From an uncultured Bacteroidota bacterium (lineage in GTDB: Bacteria > Bacteroidota > Bacteroidia > Chitinophagales > Chitinophagaceae): a stretch of 64,000 bases of DNA. The stretch spans positions 1 through 64,000 of the forward strand of contig CAINOI010000013.1 of assembly GCA_903851465.1 (NCBI GenBank), read 5' to 3'. This document shows positions 1-9,711 of this stretch, one piece after another. Each line of letters opens with the position of its first letter. The stretch's first letter is position 1. A program made the translations under genes and the position numbers. A model generated the notes under the pieces. It saw nothing but the letters and a program-made list of their open reading frames with translations, did not search any database and had not been told where the DNA came from.

Positions 1-1056
1 AGATACATCACCTGCCTGAGTTTCAATAATTGGTAATGCGGTTAATGAACCCCCACCTTTTACCAGATGCTTAATGCTTGCAGGTAAATCATTCATCTGT
101 GCAGCAATTTCATCTTTAGCAATAACTTTTGCAGCTCTTTCAAGTAAACGGCTATGCAGGTAAAATACGTCACCAGGATAAGCCTCACGGCCTGGTGGAC
201 GACGTAATAATAAAGATACCTCACGGTAAGCCACCGCTTGCTTTGATAAGTCATCAAACACAATCAATGCTGGTTTACCACAATCACGGAAGAACTCACC
301 AACTGCTGCACCCGCAAATGGAGCATAGAATTGTTGAGGCGCTGGATCAGCAGCTGAAGCAGCAACGATGATGGTATAGGCCATCGCACCATTCTCTTCT
401 AAAGTCTTCATTACACCTGCAATCGTAGATGCTTTTTGACCAATCGCAACATAAATACAATATACTGGTTCACCAGCATCGTAAAATTCTTTTTGATTGA
501 TAATGGTATCTACACAAATTGCAGTCTTACCTGTTTGACGATCACCAATAACCAATTCACGTTGACCACGACCAATTGGGATCATCGCGTCAATCGCTTT
601 GATACCTGTTTGTAATGGTTCTTTTACAGGCTCACGGAAGATCACACCTGGTGCTTTACGCTCCAATGGCATCTCATACAATTCACCTTTAATTGGACCC
701 TTACCATCAATTGGCTCACCCAACATATTGATTACACGACCAACTAAACCATCTCCTACTTTAATAGAAGCGATTTGACCAGTACGCTTTACTTTATCAC
801 CTTCTTTGATGCCCTTGCTCTCACCCATCATTACAACACCCACATTGTCTTCCTCAAGGTTCAATGCAATGGCTTTTGTACCATTTTCAAATTCAACCAA
901 CTCGCCACTACTTACTCCGTTCAAACCATAAATACGGGCGATACCGTCACCAACTTGTAGTACAGTTCCTACTTCTTCTAAATCAGCAGAAGCATTAAAA
1001 TTGCTTAATTGCTGTCTAAGAATTGCAGATATTTCATCGGGTTTAATGTCCACCAT
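1..1056 (-). CDS. atpA: ATP synthase F1 subunit alpha (partial, C-terminus beyond left edge)
   Basis: This is the nucleotide-binding, mostly non-catalytic alpha subunit of the F1 ATP synthase head. The ORF track misses it because the stop lies outside the window. Reading the minus strand from the ATG at 1056 gives [16 protein letters not shown], followed by the beta-barrel domain typical of AtpA ([14 protein letters not shown]) and then the nucleotide-binding domain. About 352 codons are visible of the usual 500 to 525. It is the last visible gene of atpB-E-F-H-A, 33 nt after atpH. The family call is certain from sequence and context. Confidence 0.97.
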   Translation of the reverse strand, partial: MVDIKPDEISAILRQQLSNFNASADLEEVGTVLQVGDGIARIYGLNGVSSGELVEFENGTKAIALNLEEDNVGVVMMGESKGIKEGDKVKRTGQIASIKVGDGLVGRVINMLGEPIDGKGPIKGELYEMPLERKAPGVIFREPVKEPLQTGIKAIDAMIPIGRGQRELVIGDRQTGKTAICVDTIINQKEFYDAGEPVYCIYVAIGQKASTIAGVMKTLEENGAMAYTIIVAASAADPAPQQFYAPFAGAAVGEFFRDCGKPALIVFDDLSKQAVAYREVSLLLRRPPGREAYPGDVFYLHSRLLERAAKVIAKDEIAAQMNDLPASIKHLVKGGGSLTALPIIETQAGDVS

Positions 1057-1089
1057 AAAAACTTATTTAATGTATGATTGTTATGTTAA

Positions 1090-1650
1090 TTATAATTTTG
1101 CTACGAATTCGTTAGATAAAAATTGTTTCTTGATATCTAATAAATCTCTTTTAATACTTGCGTCAACCAAATTGTTATCAAATGACAAAACAAAACCACC
1201 AATCAAATCTTCGTCAGTGTGCGTTGTTAATTCAATGGTAGTGAATTGGGTTTCTGCTTTAATTTTTGCTTCAATGGCTTGTTTCAATGTGTCGCTAATT
1301 GCTACAGCAGTTGTCAAGCTAACTTGATGTATTCCTTTTAATGCATTGTATTGTTCAATGAATGCTGTTGCAATTTCTGGCAATGCGCTTTCTCTACTTT
1401 TTTTAACCAATAAAACAACAAAAGACAAAGACAATGCGCTCACTGCATCTTTAATTACAGCAAGTACAATGGCATTTTTTTGATCCGCTTTAATGATCGG
1501 GCTTCTTAACACATTTACAAAATCATGACTTTGAGTACATACTGCCTGAAAATATTTCATGTCAGCATGCACTGCGTCCAATTGATTTTGTTCAATGGCT
1601 AAATCGAGTAAGCTCTTTGCGTATCTTCCTGCTAAACGTGCGTTGGGCAT
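1090..1650 (-). CDS. atpH: ATP synthase F1 subunit delta
   Basis: This 186-residue protein is the delta (OSCP-like) subunit that ties the F1 head to the peripheral stalk. It has the helical N-domain (NARLAGRYAKSLLDLA) and the conserved C-terminal region DEDLIGGFVLSFDNNLVDASIKRDL, where the glycine-rich IGGF turn and the final helix are diagnostic. Its length is normal. It starts 10 nt after the atpF stop and is followed at 33 nt by atpA, so it is translated from the same operon mRNA. A plus-strand ORF at 1001-1327 is its shadow. Confidence 0.97.
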   Translation of the reverse strand: MPNARLAGRYAKSLLDLAIEQNQLDAVHADMKYFQAVCTQSHDFVNVLRSPIIKADQKNAIVLAVIKDAVSALSLSFVVLLVKKSRESALPEIATAFIEQYNALKGIHQVSLTTAVAISDTLKQAIEAKIKAETQFTTIELTTHTDEDLIGGFVLSFDNNLVDASIKRDLLDIKKQFLSNEFVAKL

Positions 1651-1660
1651 TTCTTACTTT

Positions 1661-2173
1661 TTAATTTAACTTAACTCCTTCAGCAATTTGTTTAATATAG
1701 CTTTCTTGATCTGCTTTATTAGACAATTCTTTTCTTAAAATTTTCTCAGCTACTTCTACAACCAATGTGCCTACTTGATTCTTCACTTCAGTCAATGCAG
1801 CATTTTTTTGTTGTGTAATCGCTAATTGTGCGTCGCTAATAATGCGGTCGTACTCTTGCTTCGCTTTATCTTTTGCTTCAGAAACCATTTTGTCTGCAGT
1901 TTCTTTTGCATCTTTAATCATACCAGCTCTTTCTTCACGTGCCTTTGCCAACAATGCTTCATTTTCATTTTGCATTGCAGCGATTTCAGCTTTCATCTTG
2001 TCTGCACGTAATAACGCTTCTTCGATGCCGCTTTCACGCTCAGCAATTGCTTTAAGCATTGGCTTCCAAGCAAATTTACCTAGCACAATCAAAAGCACTA
2101 AAAACGCAATGGTGTTCCAAAATACCAAACCGATATCTGGTAACACAAGAGGATTTACTTCTAATAAAAACAT
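1661..2173 (-). CDS. atpF: ATP synthase F0 subunit b
   Basis: This 170-residue peripheral-stalk subunit has one N-terminal membrane helix at about residues 17-35 (FWNTIAFLVLLIVLGKFAWKPM). A long charged amphipathic helix follows, rich in Ala, Glu and Lys, which dimerises and reaches up to the delta subunit. A single b-type gene is present, with no b' copy. It is separated from atpE by 93 nt that hold a terminator-like hairpin, unlike the tight spacing further down the operon. Overlapping plus-strand ORFs are shadows. Confidence 0.97.
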   Translation of the reverse strand: MFLLEVNPLVLPDIGLVFWNTIAFLVLLIVLGKFAWKPMLKAIAERESGIEEALLRADKMKAEIAAMQNENEALLAKAREERAGMIKDAKETADKMVSEAKDKAKQEYDRIISDAQLAITQQKNAALTEVKNQVGTLVVEVAEKILRKELSNKADQESYIKQIAEGVKLN

Positions 2174-2205
2174 ACTATTCGTTTATCTTAATGAATGAAT
2201 CTAAT

Positions 2206-2242
2206 AAAAAATAGGCCTTTCGCCCTGTGCTAGGGCCTATTT
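2206..2242 (-). terminator. Hairpin with U-tract between atpE and atpF
   Basis: On the minus strand, AAATAGGCC pairs perfectly with GGCCTATTT (2234-2242 with 2209-2217), giving a 9-bp stem around a 16-nt loop. It is followed directly by a run of U. It lies 24 nt after the atpE stop and inside the operon, so it probably acts as a partial terminator or mRNA 3'-end stabiliser. Confidence 0.7.
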
Positions 2243-2266
2243 AGTTCTTTAAAAATCCTTAACAGA

Positions 2267-2497
<231 letters not shown>

Positions 2498-2524
2498 TTA
2501 TTGAAAAAAGATTTAAAATAATTT

Positions 2525-3673
2525 TTAGTGATGTGCTACATTTTTATGTCCTTCATGGTCATGTGCTTCATGATGGTGTTCTTCTGTTGCCATACCAATA
2601 TACATGGCACTCAACATGGTGAAGATGTAAGCTTGTAAAAAAGCCACCAACAATTCAATCATGCCAATGAAAACAGCAAACGGCACTGCAATTGCAGAAG
2701 CATATACTGTTTTGAATATAAAAATTAAACAAATCAAACTTAATACTAGAATGTGCCCTGCAGTAATGTTCGCAAACAAACGAATCATTAAAGAGATAGG
2801 CTTAGTGAATACACCAATCAATTCAATTGGTGCTAAGAATAATTTCATGCTCCAATGCATGCCTGGCATCCAAAAAATATGCTCCCAGTAACTTTTATTC
2901 GCGCTTAAATTAACCACCACAAATACACATACAGCTAGTGTCATTGTGAAAGCAATATTACCACTTACGTTAGCACCACCTGGGAAGAAAGGAATCAATC
3001 CTAAAAAATTATTCGTTAAAACCAAAAAGAAAATGGTTAATAAAAAAGGCATGTATTTGGCAAACTTCTTTTTACCAATATTTGGAATAGCTACTTCGTC
3101 TCTTACAAATAAAACAATTGGCTCCATGAAGGACTGAACGCCTTTAGGTGCAGTGGTGATGCCTGTTTTTTTGTAGGCTCCAGCAGCAGTAAGCAGCACC
3201 ACTAAAAGAATCAAAACAGAAACAAATAGAGAGGCTACGTTTTTAGTGATCGAAAAATCCCAAAGCGTTTTTGATGCTGCTTGATCAATCGCTTCCGTAG
3301 CATCCACAATCTTCACTTTGCCTTCGATGATTTTATAATCAAAATTTCCCTTGTACATGATGTGCTCATGGTGTTCATTCATGAACTTTGCAGAAGAGAA
3401 AAATTCGAATCCTTTTGGTGTATATAAAATGACTGGTAAAGACAAAGAAGTATGTCCCCATAAATGCCAGCTATGATCATCTTTGATGTGATCTAATATC
3501 GTTTCTGTTACATTAAATGCTTTTGCTTCATGTGCTGCTGGTTCGTGCGCTACTGCTGGATTACTCTGCTCAGTTTGCACCGCTTTTTCATTGGCATATA
3601 CATGGCCAGAAAAAGTCATTGTAACCAAGCTCAAACACAATACCAGTAAAGATTTAATAGTTCTAGATGCCAT
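2525..3673 (-). CDS. atpB: ATP synthase F0 subunit a, long Bacteroidota form
   Basis: This is the stator subunit carrying the proton half-channels. At 382 residues it exceeds the usual 240-290 because of an N-terminal extension: a signal peptide (about 1-27, ending VYANE) and a His/Glu/Ala-rich segment, then about 100 residues before the first core helix. The essential arginine lies in LMIRLFANITAGH. The C-terminus is a His-rich tail with eight His in its last 19 residues. It is the first gene of the atp operon, and a TATCTTTG element lies 20 nt upstream. An extended AtpB is known in this phylum, but the His-rich tail is worth noting. Confidence 0.96.
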   Translation of the reverse strand: MASRTIKSLLVLCLSLVTMTFSGHVYANEKAVQTEQSNPAVAHEPAAHEAKAFNVTETILDHIKDDHSWHLWGHTSLSLPVILYTPKGFEFFSSAKFMNEHHEHIMYKGNFDYKIIEGKVKIVDATEAIDQAASKTLWDFSITKNVASLFVSVLILLVVLLTAAGAYKKTGITTAPKGVQSFMEPIVLFVRDEVAIPNIGKKKFAKYMPFLLTIFFLVLTNNFLGLIPFFPGGANVSGNIAFTMTLAVCVFVVVNLSANKSYWEHIFWMPGMHWSMKLFLAPIELIGVFTKPISLMIRLFANITAGHILVLSLICLIFIFKTVYASAIAVPFAVFIGMIELLVAFLQAYIFTMLSAMYIGMATEEHHHEAHDHEGHKNVAHH

Positions 3674-3693
3674 AGTGATCTCAAAATTTGCGG

Positions 3694-3701
3694 CAAAGAT
3701 A
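3694..3701 (-). promoter_or_regulatory. Promoter -7 element for the atp operon
   Basis: TATCTTTG matches the Bacteroidota -7 consensus TAnnTTTG exactly and ends 20 nt before the atpB ATG. No clear TTTG -33 box is seen at 19-21 nt upstream. Confidence 0.6.
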
Positions 3702-3802
3702 GGGATAATGCTGCTGAAAATTCATAATATTTAGCAGAAATATAGCTTGAAAAAAAATGTTAGTCTTTCTCCTAAGTGATTGAATTTCAAGTATTTAAAA
3801 AA

Positions 3803-5608
3803 TTAAGCGCCCTTTTTAGGATCAAATTGCATTTCGTTCAAGGCCTTATAAAATCCACCCTGCTCCATTAAGTCCTGATGCGTCCCTTTTTCTATGATTC
3901 TTCCCTGCTCCAAAACAAGAATCTGGTCGGCCTTTCTAATGGTAGACAATCGATGTGCAATTACAATGGAAGTTCTACCCTGAATCAATGTCTCGATTGC
4001 TTTTTCAATGAGTTGTTCACTCTCCGTATCTATAGAAGAGGTGGCTTCATCCAAAATTAAAATACTAGGATTGTATAATAGTGCACGAATAAAACTCAAG
4101 AGTTGTCTTTGTCCCAAACTTAAAGTAGCACCTCGTTCCATTACATGGTATTGATACCCGCCCGGAAGTTGCATAATAAAATCATGCATGCCAATCATCT
4201 TTGCCGCTTCCTCTACTTGTTCGGGACGAATTAAAGGATTTCGTAAAGTGATATTGTCATACACTGAACCAGAAAATAAAAATACATCCTGTAAAACGAC
4301 ACCAATGGAGGACCTTAAGCGATCTAAGTCATAATCTTCAATTAAAACCCCGTCTAATAAAATTTGTCCAGATTGATAAGGATAAAGGCGATTCAAGATA
4401 CTAATGATGGAAGTTTTCCCGCTTCCCGTTGGTCCCACCAAGGCCACAGTAGATCCTGCTGCAACTGTGAAATTTAAATCATTTAAAATCCAGTTGGGTG
4501 CTTGATATGCAAATTGCACTTGCTTAAATTCTATCGCACCCTGAATTTGAGTTGGTGCAAATTGACCTTGATTGACAGTGACATCTTCGTTATCTAAAAT
4601 CTTAAAAACACGTTCAGCAGCGACCATGCCCATTTGCAAAACATTGAATTTATCTGCAATCATTCGCAGAGGTCTAAATATCTGATTTAAGAATAAAATG
4701 AAGGCTACCAGCATCCCAGCATCTAAACTTTGTCCTGCAACCCACCAAACGATCAAGCCAATACTTAATGCTAAAACCACCTCTACTACCGGGAAAAATA
4801 CGGAGTAGGCAAAAATGGCTTTGATATTGGCTGTTTTATGGTGTTCGTTAATGCTATCAAATTTTTTCAGTTCTTTCTCTTCTGCAGCAAAAGCTTGTAC
4901 AACTTGCATTCCAGAGATATGTTCTTGAACAAATGCGTTGAGTGCTGCCACCGCATTGCGCACTTGAACAAAACTTTTATTCACACTTTCTTTGAAAAAA
5001 TAAGTAGCCATAATCATAATAGGAAATGGAATTAAACAAACTAAGGTCAACTGCCAATTGATAAAAAACATGGTGGTTAAGGTCACTACAATCGTTAACA
5101 TATCCGCAATGATTGGAATCAGGCCATCGGAAAAAATATCGTTAATACTTTCAATATCATTGATTGTTCTTGTGGTCAATGTACCAATAGGTGTTTTATC
5201 AAATTGACGCATTTCCCAATACATGATTTTCTGGTACACCTTATTTCTTAAATCACGAATCACTTGTTGTCCTAACCAGGACATGCCGTAAGTAAAACAA
5301 AAACGAAACAAAGTTTCAAGGATGATAAATGCCACCTGAAATAAAGAGATGGCAAGGATTAGTTGAAGCACCGAATTAAATGCCTCGTTAGGTAATATCC
5401 AATGCACCCATTGTGGCAGATGCACTTGTTTGCCAATGGCTAAGTTCACCGTAGCTTGAATCAAATAAGGACGAACTGGCGTAAAGAAGGCTAAAAAAAT
5501 GCCCAAAAAGACATTGATCCAAAAAATAAATCTATATGGCCTAACAAATGAAAATACCCTACTTAAAATAGCAGATTTGAATATAGATTTAGGCTGGGTA
5601 GATGACAT
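3803..5608 (-). CDS. ABC exporter, fused membrane and ATPase domains (MsbA-like)
   Basis: This 601-residue half-transporter probably works as a homodimer exporting lipid or a hydrophobic compound. Residues 1-330 form the six-helix type-1 exporter domain. The ATPase has Walker A GPTGSGKTS, an unusual signature LSLGQRQL in place of LSGGQ, Walker B ILILDEATSSID and the switch histidine in IAHRLST. No substrate can be assigned. It is divergent from the RelA/SpoT gene; the ORF-track start of that gene overlaps this CDS and is not real. TAACTTTG lies 7 nt upstream of the ATG, giving a very short leader. Confidence 0.9.
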   Translation of the reverse strand: MSSTQPKSIFKSAILSRVFSFVRPYRFIFWINVFLGIFLAFFTPVRPYLIQATVNLAIGKQVHLPQWVHWILPNEAFNSVLQLILAISLFQVAFIILETLFRFCFTYGMSWLGQQVIRDLRNKVYQKIMYWEMRQFDKTPIGTLTTRTINDIESINDIFSDGLIPIIADMLTIVVTLTTMFFINWQLTLVCLIPFPIMIMATYFFKESVNKSFVQVRNAVAALNAFVQEHISGMQVVQAFAAEEKELKKFDSINEHHKTANIKAIFAYSVFFPVVEVVLALSIGLIVWWVAGQSLDAGMLVAFILFLNQIFRPLRMIADKFNVLQMGMVAAERVFKILDNEDVTVNQGQFAPTQIQGAIEFKQVQFAYQAPNWILNDLNFTVAAGSTVALVGPTGSGKTSIISILNRLYPYQSGQILLDGVLIEDYDLDRLRSSIGVVLQDVFLFSGSVYDNITLRNPLIRPEQVEEAAKMIGMHDFIMQLPGGYQYHVMERGATLSLGQRQLLSFIRALLYNPSILILDEATSSIDTESEQLIEKAIETLIQGRTSIVIAHRLSTIRKADQILVLEQGRIIEKGTHQDLMEQGGFYKALNEMQFDPKKGA

Positions 5609-5615
5609 AGCAAAG

Positions 5616-5623
5616 CAAAGTTA
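5616..5623 (-). promoter_or_regulatory. Promoter -7 element for the ABC exporter
   Basis: TAACTTTG on the minus strand fits TAnnTTTG exactly and lies only 7 nt before the ATG at 5608. Transcription would start at or within a few bases of the start codon. Confidence 0.55.
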
Positions 5624-5651
5624 CACCGCTTTTATGTATTTTCGTGAAAGC

Positions 5652-7913
5652 ATGGAAAGTACCAATCAAGAATTATTGAAAGCAGTTGTGACCCCTTACA
5701 ACTTAACTGACGAACAAGAGAAAAAAGAAATTGTTCGCCACTACCGTGCATTGCTCAGAACATTGAGGACTAAACTTAAAAAAGGCGATCGAGAATTGTT
5801 AAGAACTGCATTCGAAATGGCAGCTGATGCACATAAAACAATGCGTCGAAAAAGTGGCGAGCCTTATATCCTTCACCCCATCGCAGTAGCAATGATTGCA
5901 GCAGATGAAATTGGACTGGGTGTTAGAAGTACCATATGCGCTTTATTACATGATACGGTAGAAGACACTGACATTACGTTGGATGATATCAAAAGAGAAT
6001 TTGGAAATGAGATTGCAAAGATTGTGGATGGATTGACAAAAATTGCCACGGTGATGGATACCAATAGTAGTCAACAAGCCGAGAATTTCAAGAAAATCTT
6101 ACTTACTTTAACCGATGACCCTAGGGTCATATTAATCAAGCTTTCGGATAGGCTGCACAATATGCGCACTATGGACTCGATGAAGCAAGAGAAGCAACTA
6201 AAGATTGCCTCTGAAACCATCTGGGTATATGCTCCACTGGCGCATCGTATGGGCTTATACAATATCAAGACCGAATTAGAAGATTTGGCAATGAAATACA
6301 TGGAGCCTGCTACCTACCATGAAATTGCAAAAAAATTATCAGAAACAAAAAGAGAGCGAACAAAATACATCAATGAGTTTGTTAAACCATTAAAAGAAAA
6401 ATTAAGTCAAACCGATTTACAATTTGATATTTTTGGTCGACCAAAAAGCATTCATTCTATTTGGAATAAAATAAAAAAGAAAGGGGTAAGTTTTGAGGAA
6501 GTGTATGATCTTTTTGCCATCCGTATTATTCTTGATGTCCCATTTGATAAGGAAAAAGAAGCTTGTTGGAAAGTCTATTCCATGGTCACTGACGAATACC
6601 TACCGTCCCCGGAAAGATTAAGGGATTGGTTAAGTAATCCAAAAAGTAATGGTTACGAAGCATTGCATACGACAGTGATGGGACCAGATGGAAAATGGGT
6701 AGAAGTGCAGATCCGAAGTAAAAGAATGAATGAAATTGCCGAGAAAGGTTTGGCTGCCCATTTTAAATACAAGGAAGGAACACAAAGCGAGGATCGATTT
6801 GATCAATGGTTTGTACAAATAAGAGAAGCTTTGAGTAACCAAGAGGAAGAAAGTATTGATTTTTTACAAGACTTTAAAACCTCTTTTTTAGCAGAAGAAA
6901 TTTATGTTTACACTCCAAAAGGCGAAGTGAAAATGTTGCCTGTGAACAGCTCTGCACTTGATTTTGCTTTTTATATCCATACTGCAATTGGATCAAAATG
7001 TATCGGCGCAAAAGTCAACCACAAATTGGTACCCATTAGCCATAAGTTAAGAAGTGGAGACCAGATAGAAATCATCACAAGCAAAAAACAAAAACCTACC
7101 GAAGATTGGTTAAACAATGTGGCGACGGCCAAGGCAAAAAACAGTATCAAAGATGCCTTAAGAGAGGAAAAGAAAATTATTTCAGAAGAAGGAAAATATA
7201 CGGTTCAACGAAAACTAGAAGGGATTGGCGCAGTATACAGCGCGCACAACTTGGATCAATTGATGCACTTTTATAAATTACAAAGCCATTTAGATTTATT
7301 GTATAAAATTGCAACCAAATCGATTGACCTAAAAGAACTGAAAAATTTTCAAGTCATTGGTGATAAAATAGAAGCCCCAAAACCAATTGTGGCTGCGCCA
7401 GACCCGAATGTAGAACCATTTATTTACAAGCCACTTCCTAAAAAAGGAGAATCAGAATTGATCATTTTTGGTGAATCAAGTGATAAGATCAAATACAATC
7501 TAGCAAAATGTTGTAACCCTATCCCTGGTGATGATGTATTTGGATTTGTAAGTACTGGGAAAGGCTTGATTATTCATAGAACAAGCTGCCCCAATGCCAC
7601 ACAACTATTAGCCAATTATGGCCATCGAGTGGTTAAAACCAAGTGGGCTAAAAATAAAGAAATCTCCTTCCTTACAGGACTTAGTATCATTGGATTAGAC
7701 GACGTAGGGGTCGTGAATAAAATCACCACCATTATTAGTGGAGACCTTAAAATCAATATTGCGGCATTGACCATTGAATCAAAGGACGGGATGTTCGAAG
7801 GAACCATTAAGGTCTTTGTGCATGACAAGGATGAATTGGAAGAATTAGTATCCCGTATTCAATCCCTCCATGGCATTCAAAAAGTAACCCGTTTTGATAC
7901 AGAACAGATCTAA
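5652..7913 (+). CDS. Bifunctional (p)ppGpp synthetase/hydrolase (RelA/SpoT long form)
   Basis: This stringent-response enzyme makes and degrades (p)ppGpp. I start it at the ATG at 5652 (MESTNQELL, 753 aa) because the ORF-track start at 5499 lies deep inside the divergent ABC gene. Domain order: HD hydrolase with intact metal ligands (EPYILHPIAVA, LLHDTVEDT); synthetase (FAIRIILD, NPKSNGYEALHTTV, EVQIRS); TGS (IYVYTPKGEVKMLP); a zinc-finger-like CCNPIPGDDVFGF; and a C-terminal ACT domain. The hydrolase motifs look active, so this is a Rel/SpoT type and not a hydrolase-dead RelA. Confidence 0.95.
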   Translation: MESTNQELLKAVVTPYNLTDEQEKKEIVRHYRALLRTLRTKLKKGDRELLRTAFEMAADAHKTMRRKSGEPYILHPIAVAMIAADEIGLGVRSTICALLHDTVEDTDITLDDIKREFGNEIAKIVDGLTKIATVMDTNSSQQAENFKKILLTLTDDPRVILIKLSDRLHNMRTMDSMKQEKQLKIASETIWVYAPLAHRMGLYNIKTELEDLAMKYMEPATYHEIAKKLSETKRERTKYINEFVKPLKEKLSQTDLQFDIFGRPKSIHSIWNKIKKKGVSFEEVYDLFAIRIILDVPFDKEKEACWKVYSMVTDEYLPSPERLRDWLSNPKSNGYEALHTTVMGPDGKWVEVQIRSKRMNEIAEKGLAAHFKYKEGTQSEDRFDQWFVQIREALSNQEEESIDFLQDFKTSFLAEEIYVYTPKGEVKMLPVNSSALDFAFYIHTAIGSKCIGAKVNHKLVPISHKLRSGDQIEIITSKKQKPTEDWLNNVATAKAKNSIKDALREEKKIISEEGKYTVQRKLEGIGAVYSAHNLDQLMHFYKLQSHLDLLYKIATKSIDLKELKNFQVIGDKIEAPKPIVAAPDPNVEPFIYKPLPKKGESELIIFGESSDKIKYNLAKCCNPIPGDDVFGFVSTGKGLIIHRTSCPNATQLLANYGHRVVKTKWAKNKEISFLTGLSIIGLDDVGVVNKITTIISGDLKINIAALTIESKDGMFEGTIKVFVHDKDELEELVSRIQSLHGIQKVTRFDTEQI

Positions 7914-8001
7914 AGTCAAGTAATCAACACCATGGGAAAAATATGTGTGAAAACATTTCTTATTATTCCATGCTTAAATAGGTAATCCCCGTTTCTCGAC
8001 T

Positions 8002-8009
8002 TATTTTTG
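8002..8009 (+). promoter_or_regulatory. Promoter -7 element for purA
   Basis: TATTTTTG matches TAnnTTTG and ends 18 nt before the purA ATG. The -33 region is unclear. Confidence 0.45.
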
Positions 8010-8027
8010 CTACTCAAATTCAAATTT

Positions 8028-9290
8028 ATGGTAGACGTAATTTTAGGACTTCAATGGGGCGATGAAGGTAAGGGGAAGATCGTGGATTATTTTGCACCCA
8101 ACTACGATGTCATTGCTCGATTTCAAGGTGGGCCAAATGCTGGTCATACGCTGTATGTGAATGGCACTAAAATGGTCTTACATCAAATACCGTCAGGTAT
8201 CTTCCATCAAGACAAAATCAATATCATTGGTAATGGGGTTGTATTAGATCCAGTGACATTGAAAAAAGAATGTGACGCAGTGGCAAGTATGGGCATTGAT
8301 GTGAAAAAAAATCTGTTTATATCTGAGCGAACCAATATCATTATCCCTAGCCATAGAGCTTTAGACAAGGCATCTGAATTGGCAAAGGGGGAAGCTAAAA
8401 TTGGATCTACTTTAAAGGGGATTGGACCAGCCTATATGGATAAGACAGGCAGAAACGCATTAAGAGTGGGTGATTTATTAGATAAGAAATTTATCAGCAA
8501 ATACATCGCACTAAGAATGAAGCATCAAAAGATTTTAGATAGCTATAATTTCAATGAAGATATTTCTGAAATGGAAAGCGAATTCTTTGAAGCCATTGAG
8601 TTTCTAAAGACAATGAATATCATCAATTGTGAATACTTTATTAATGACCAAATTAGTAAGGGTAAAAAAGTATTAGCGGAAGGCGCGCAAGGATCCATGT
8701 TGGATATAGACTTTGGTACTTTCCCATTTGTAACTTCAAGTAATACAATTTCTGCTGGAGTTTGTACTGGCTTAGGCGTTTCTCCAAAGCAAATTGGCGA
8801 AGTGTTTGGTATTTCAAAAGCGTATTGTACAAGAGTAGGTAGCGGTCCCTTCCCTACCGAATTACATGATGAAAAAGGAGAAGAATTAAGAAAAATTGGC
8901 AGTGAGTTTGGTGCCACAACAGGCCGTCCAAGAAGATGTGGATGGATTGACCTTGTTGCATTGAAATACACCTGCATGATCAATGGCGTAACGCAAATTA
9001 TCATGACTAAAGCAGATATCCTAGATACATTTAAAGAACTAGAATTAGGGATTGCCTATGAAATGGAAGGCAAGCAGATTGATTATGTGCCATTTCAATT
9101 AGTTGGTACACCTGTAAGCCCTATTTGGAAAAAAATGGCAGGATGGGAAGTTGATACCACCAAAATGAAAAAGGATGTCGAATTGCCGGCTACCATGAAA
9201 ACATATATCGAATTTATTAATGAATATTTAGGTGTGCCTGTGAAGTATGTATCGAACGGTCCGGGTAGAGATCAAATTGTACATTTATAA
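8028..9290 (+). CDS. purA: Adenylosuccinate synthetase
   Basis: PurA joins IMP and aspartate using GTP to make adenylosuccinate, the first step from IMP to AMP. The start is set at ATG 8028 (MVDVILGLQWGDEGKGK, 420 aa). The ORF-track TTG start adds seven residues that overlap the promoter element. Visible motifs are the GTP loop GDEGKGK, the catalytic His in NAGHTL, KGIGPAY, and GTTGRPRRCGW-like GATTGRPRRCGWID. Its length is standard. It stands alone between the RelA/SpoT gene and the acidic protein. Confidence 0.97.
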   Translation: MVDVILGLQWGDEGKGKIVDYFAPNYDVIARFQGGPNAGHTLYVNGTKMVLHQIPSGIFHQDKINIIGNGVVLDPVTLKKECDAVASMGIDVKKNLFISERTNIIIPSHRALDKASELAKGEAKIGSTLKGIGPAYMDKTGRNALRVGDLLDKKFISKYIALRMKHQKILDSYNFNEDISEMESEFFEAIEFLKTMNIINCEYFINDQISKGKKVLAEGAQGSMLDIDFGTFPFVTSSNTISAGVCTGLGVSPKQIGEVFGISKAYCTRVGSGPFPTELHDEKGEELRKIGSEFGATTGRPRRCGWIDLVALKYTCMINGVTQIIMTKADILDTFKELELGIAYEMEGKQIDYVPFQLVGTPVSPIWKKMAGWEVDTTKMKKDVELPATMKTYIEFINEYLGVPVKYVSNGPGRDQIVHL

Positions 9291-9375
9291 TCAAAAAAAA
9301 GCAATAAAAAAAGTCGCATTATTTTTGATAAATAAAATTTTCATTTGAAATTTACATAAATATTTTGATTGAGTT

Positions 9376-9711
9376 ATGGCAGTAAAATCTACAAAAGAGA
9401 AAAAGACAGCGACCCCAAAAAATGGCGTAGTAAAAGCTGAAAAATCAAGCAAGACATCTTCAAAGAAAAACGAGGATGACGATGAGGAAGATTTAGACGA
9501 TGAGGAATCTGATACAGATGATTGGGGTAAGACAGAAGAAGATGAAGATAGCTGGGATCCAGACTTTGCAGAATTTGATTTGCCTAAAACAACAAAGAAA
9601 GCAGGTAAAGCAAAGAAAGGTGAAGACGATGATTTTGGATTAGAAGAAGACTTAAGCTTAGAGGACGATGACTTGTTTGATGAGAAGGATGAATTTGATG
9701 ACGATTTCTAA
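9376..9711 (+). CDS. Small highly acidic low-complexity protein, function unknown
   Basis: This is a 111-residue protein with no recognisable fold. A Lys/Ser/Thr-rich basic start (residues 1-35) is followed by long runs of Asp and Glu broken by a second basic patch (KTTKKAGKAKKG). Trp occurs only in the DDWG and DSWDPDF segments. It has no signal peptide or membrane helix. The coding start is supported by an ATG shortly after an AT-rich promoter-like region. Its stop overlaps the stop of the convergent transglycosylase gene. An intrinsically disordered, nucleic-acid- or protein-binding role is possible but only a guess. Confidence 0.75.
   Translation: MAVKSTKEKKTATPKNGVVKAEKSSKTSSKKNEDDDEEDLDDEESDTDDWGKTEEDEDSWDPDFAEFDLPKTTKKAGKAKKGEDDDFGLEEDLSLEDDDLFDEKDEFDDDF

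Noticed and set aside
129-960. Plus-strand ORFs at 129-371 and 775-960
   Set aside because: They are antisense shadows of atpA, whose minus-strand translation is unmistakable and continuous across this region.
5499-5651. ORF-track N-terminal extension of the RelA/SpoT gene
   Set aside because: It overlaps the divergent ABC exporter by over 100 bp, and the added residues do not resemble the family. The ATG at 5652 fits.
8543-9004. Minus-strand ORF of 153 aa inside purA
   Set aside because: It is a shadow of purA; the translation has no known motif and the opposite frame is clearly coding.
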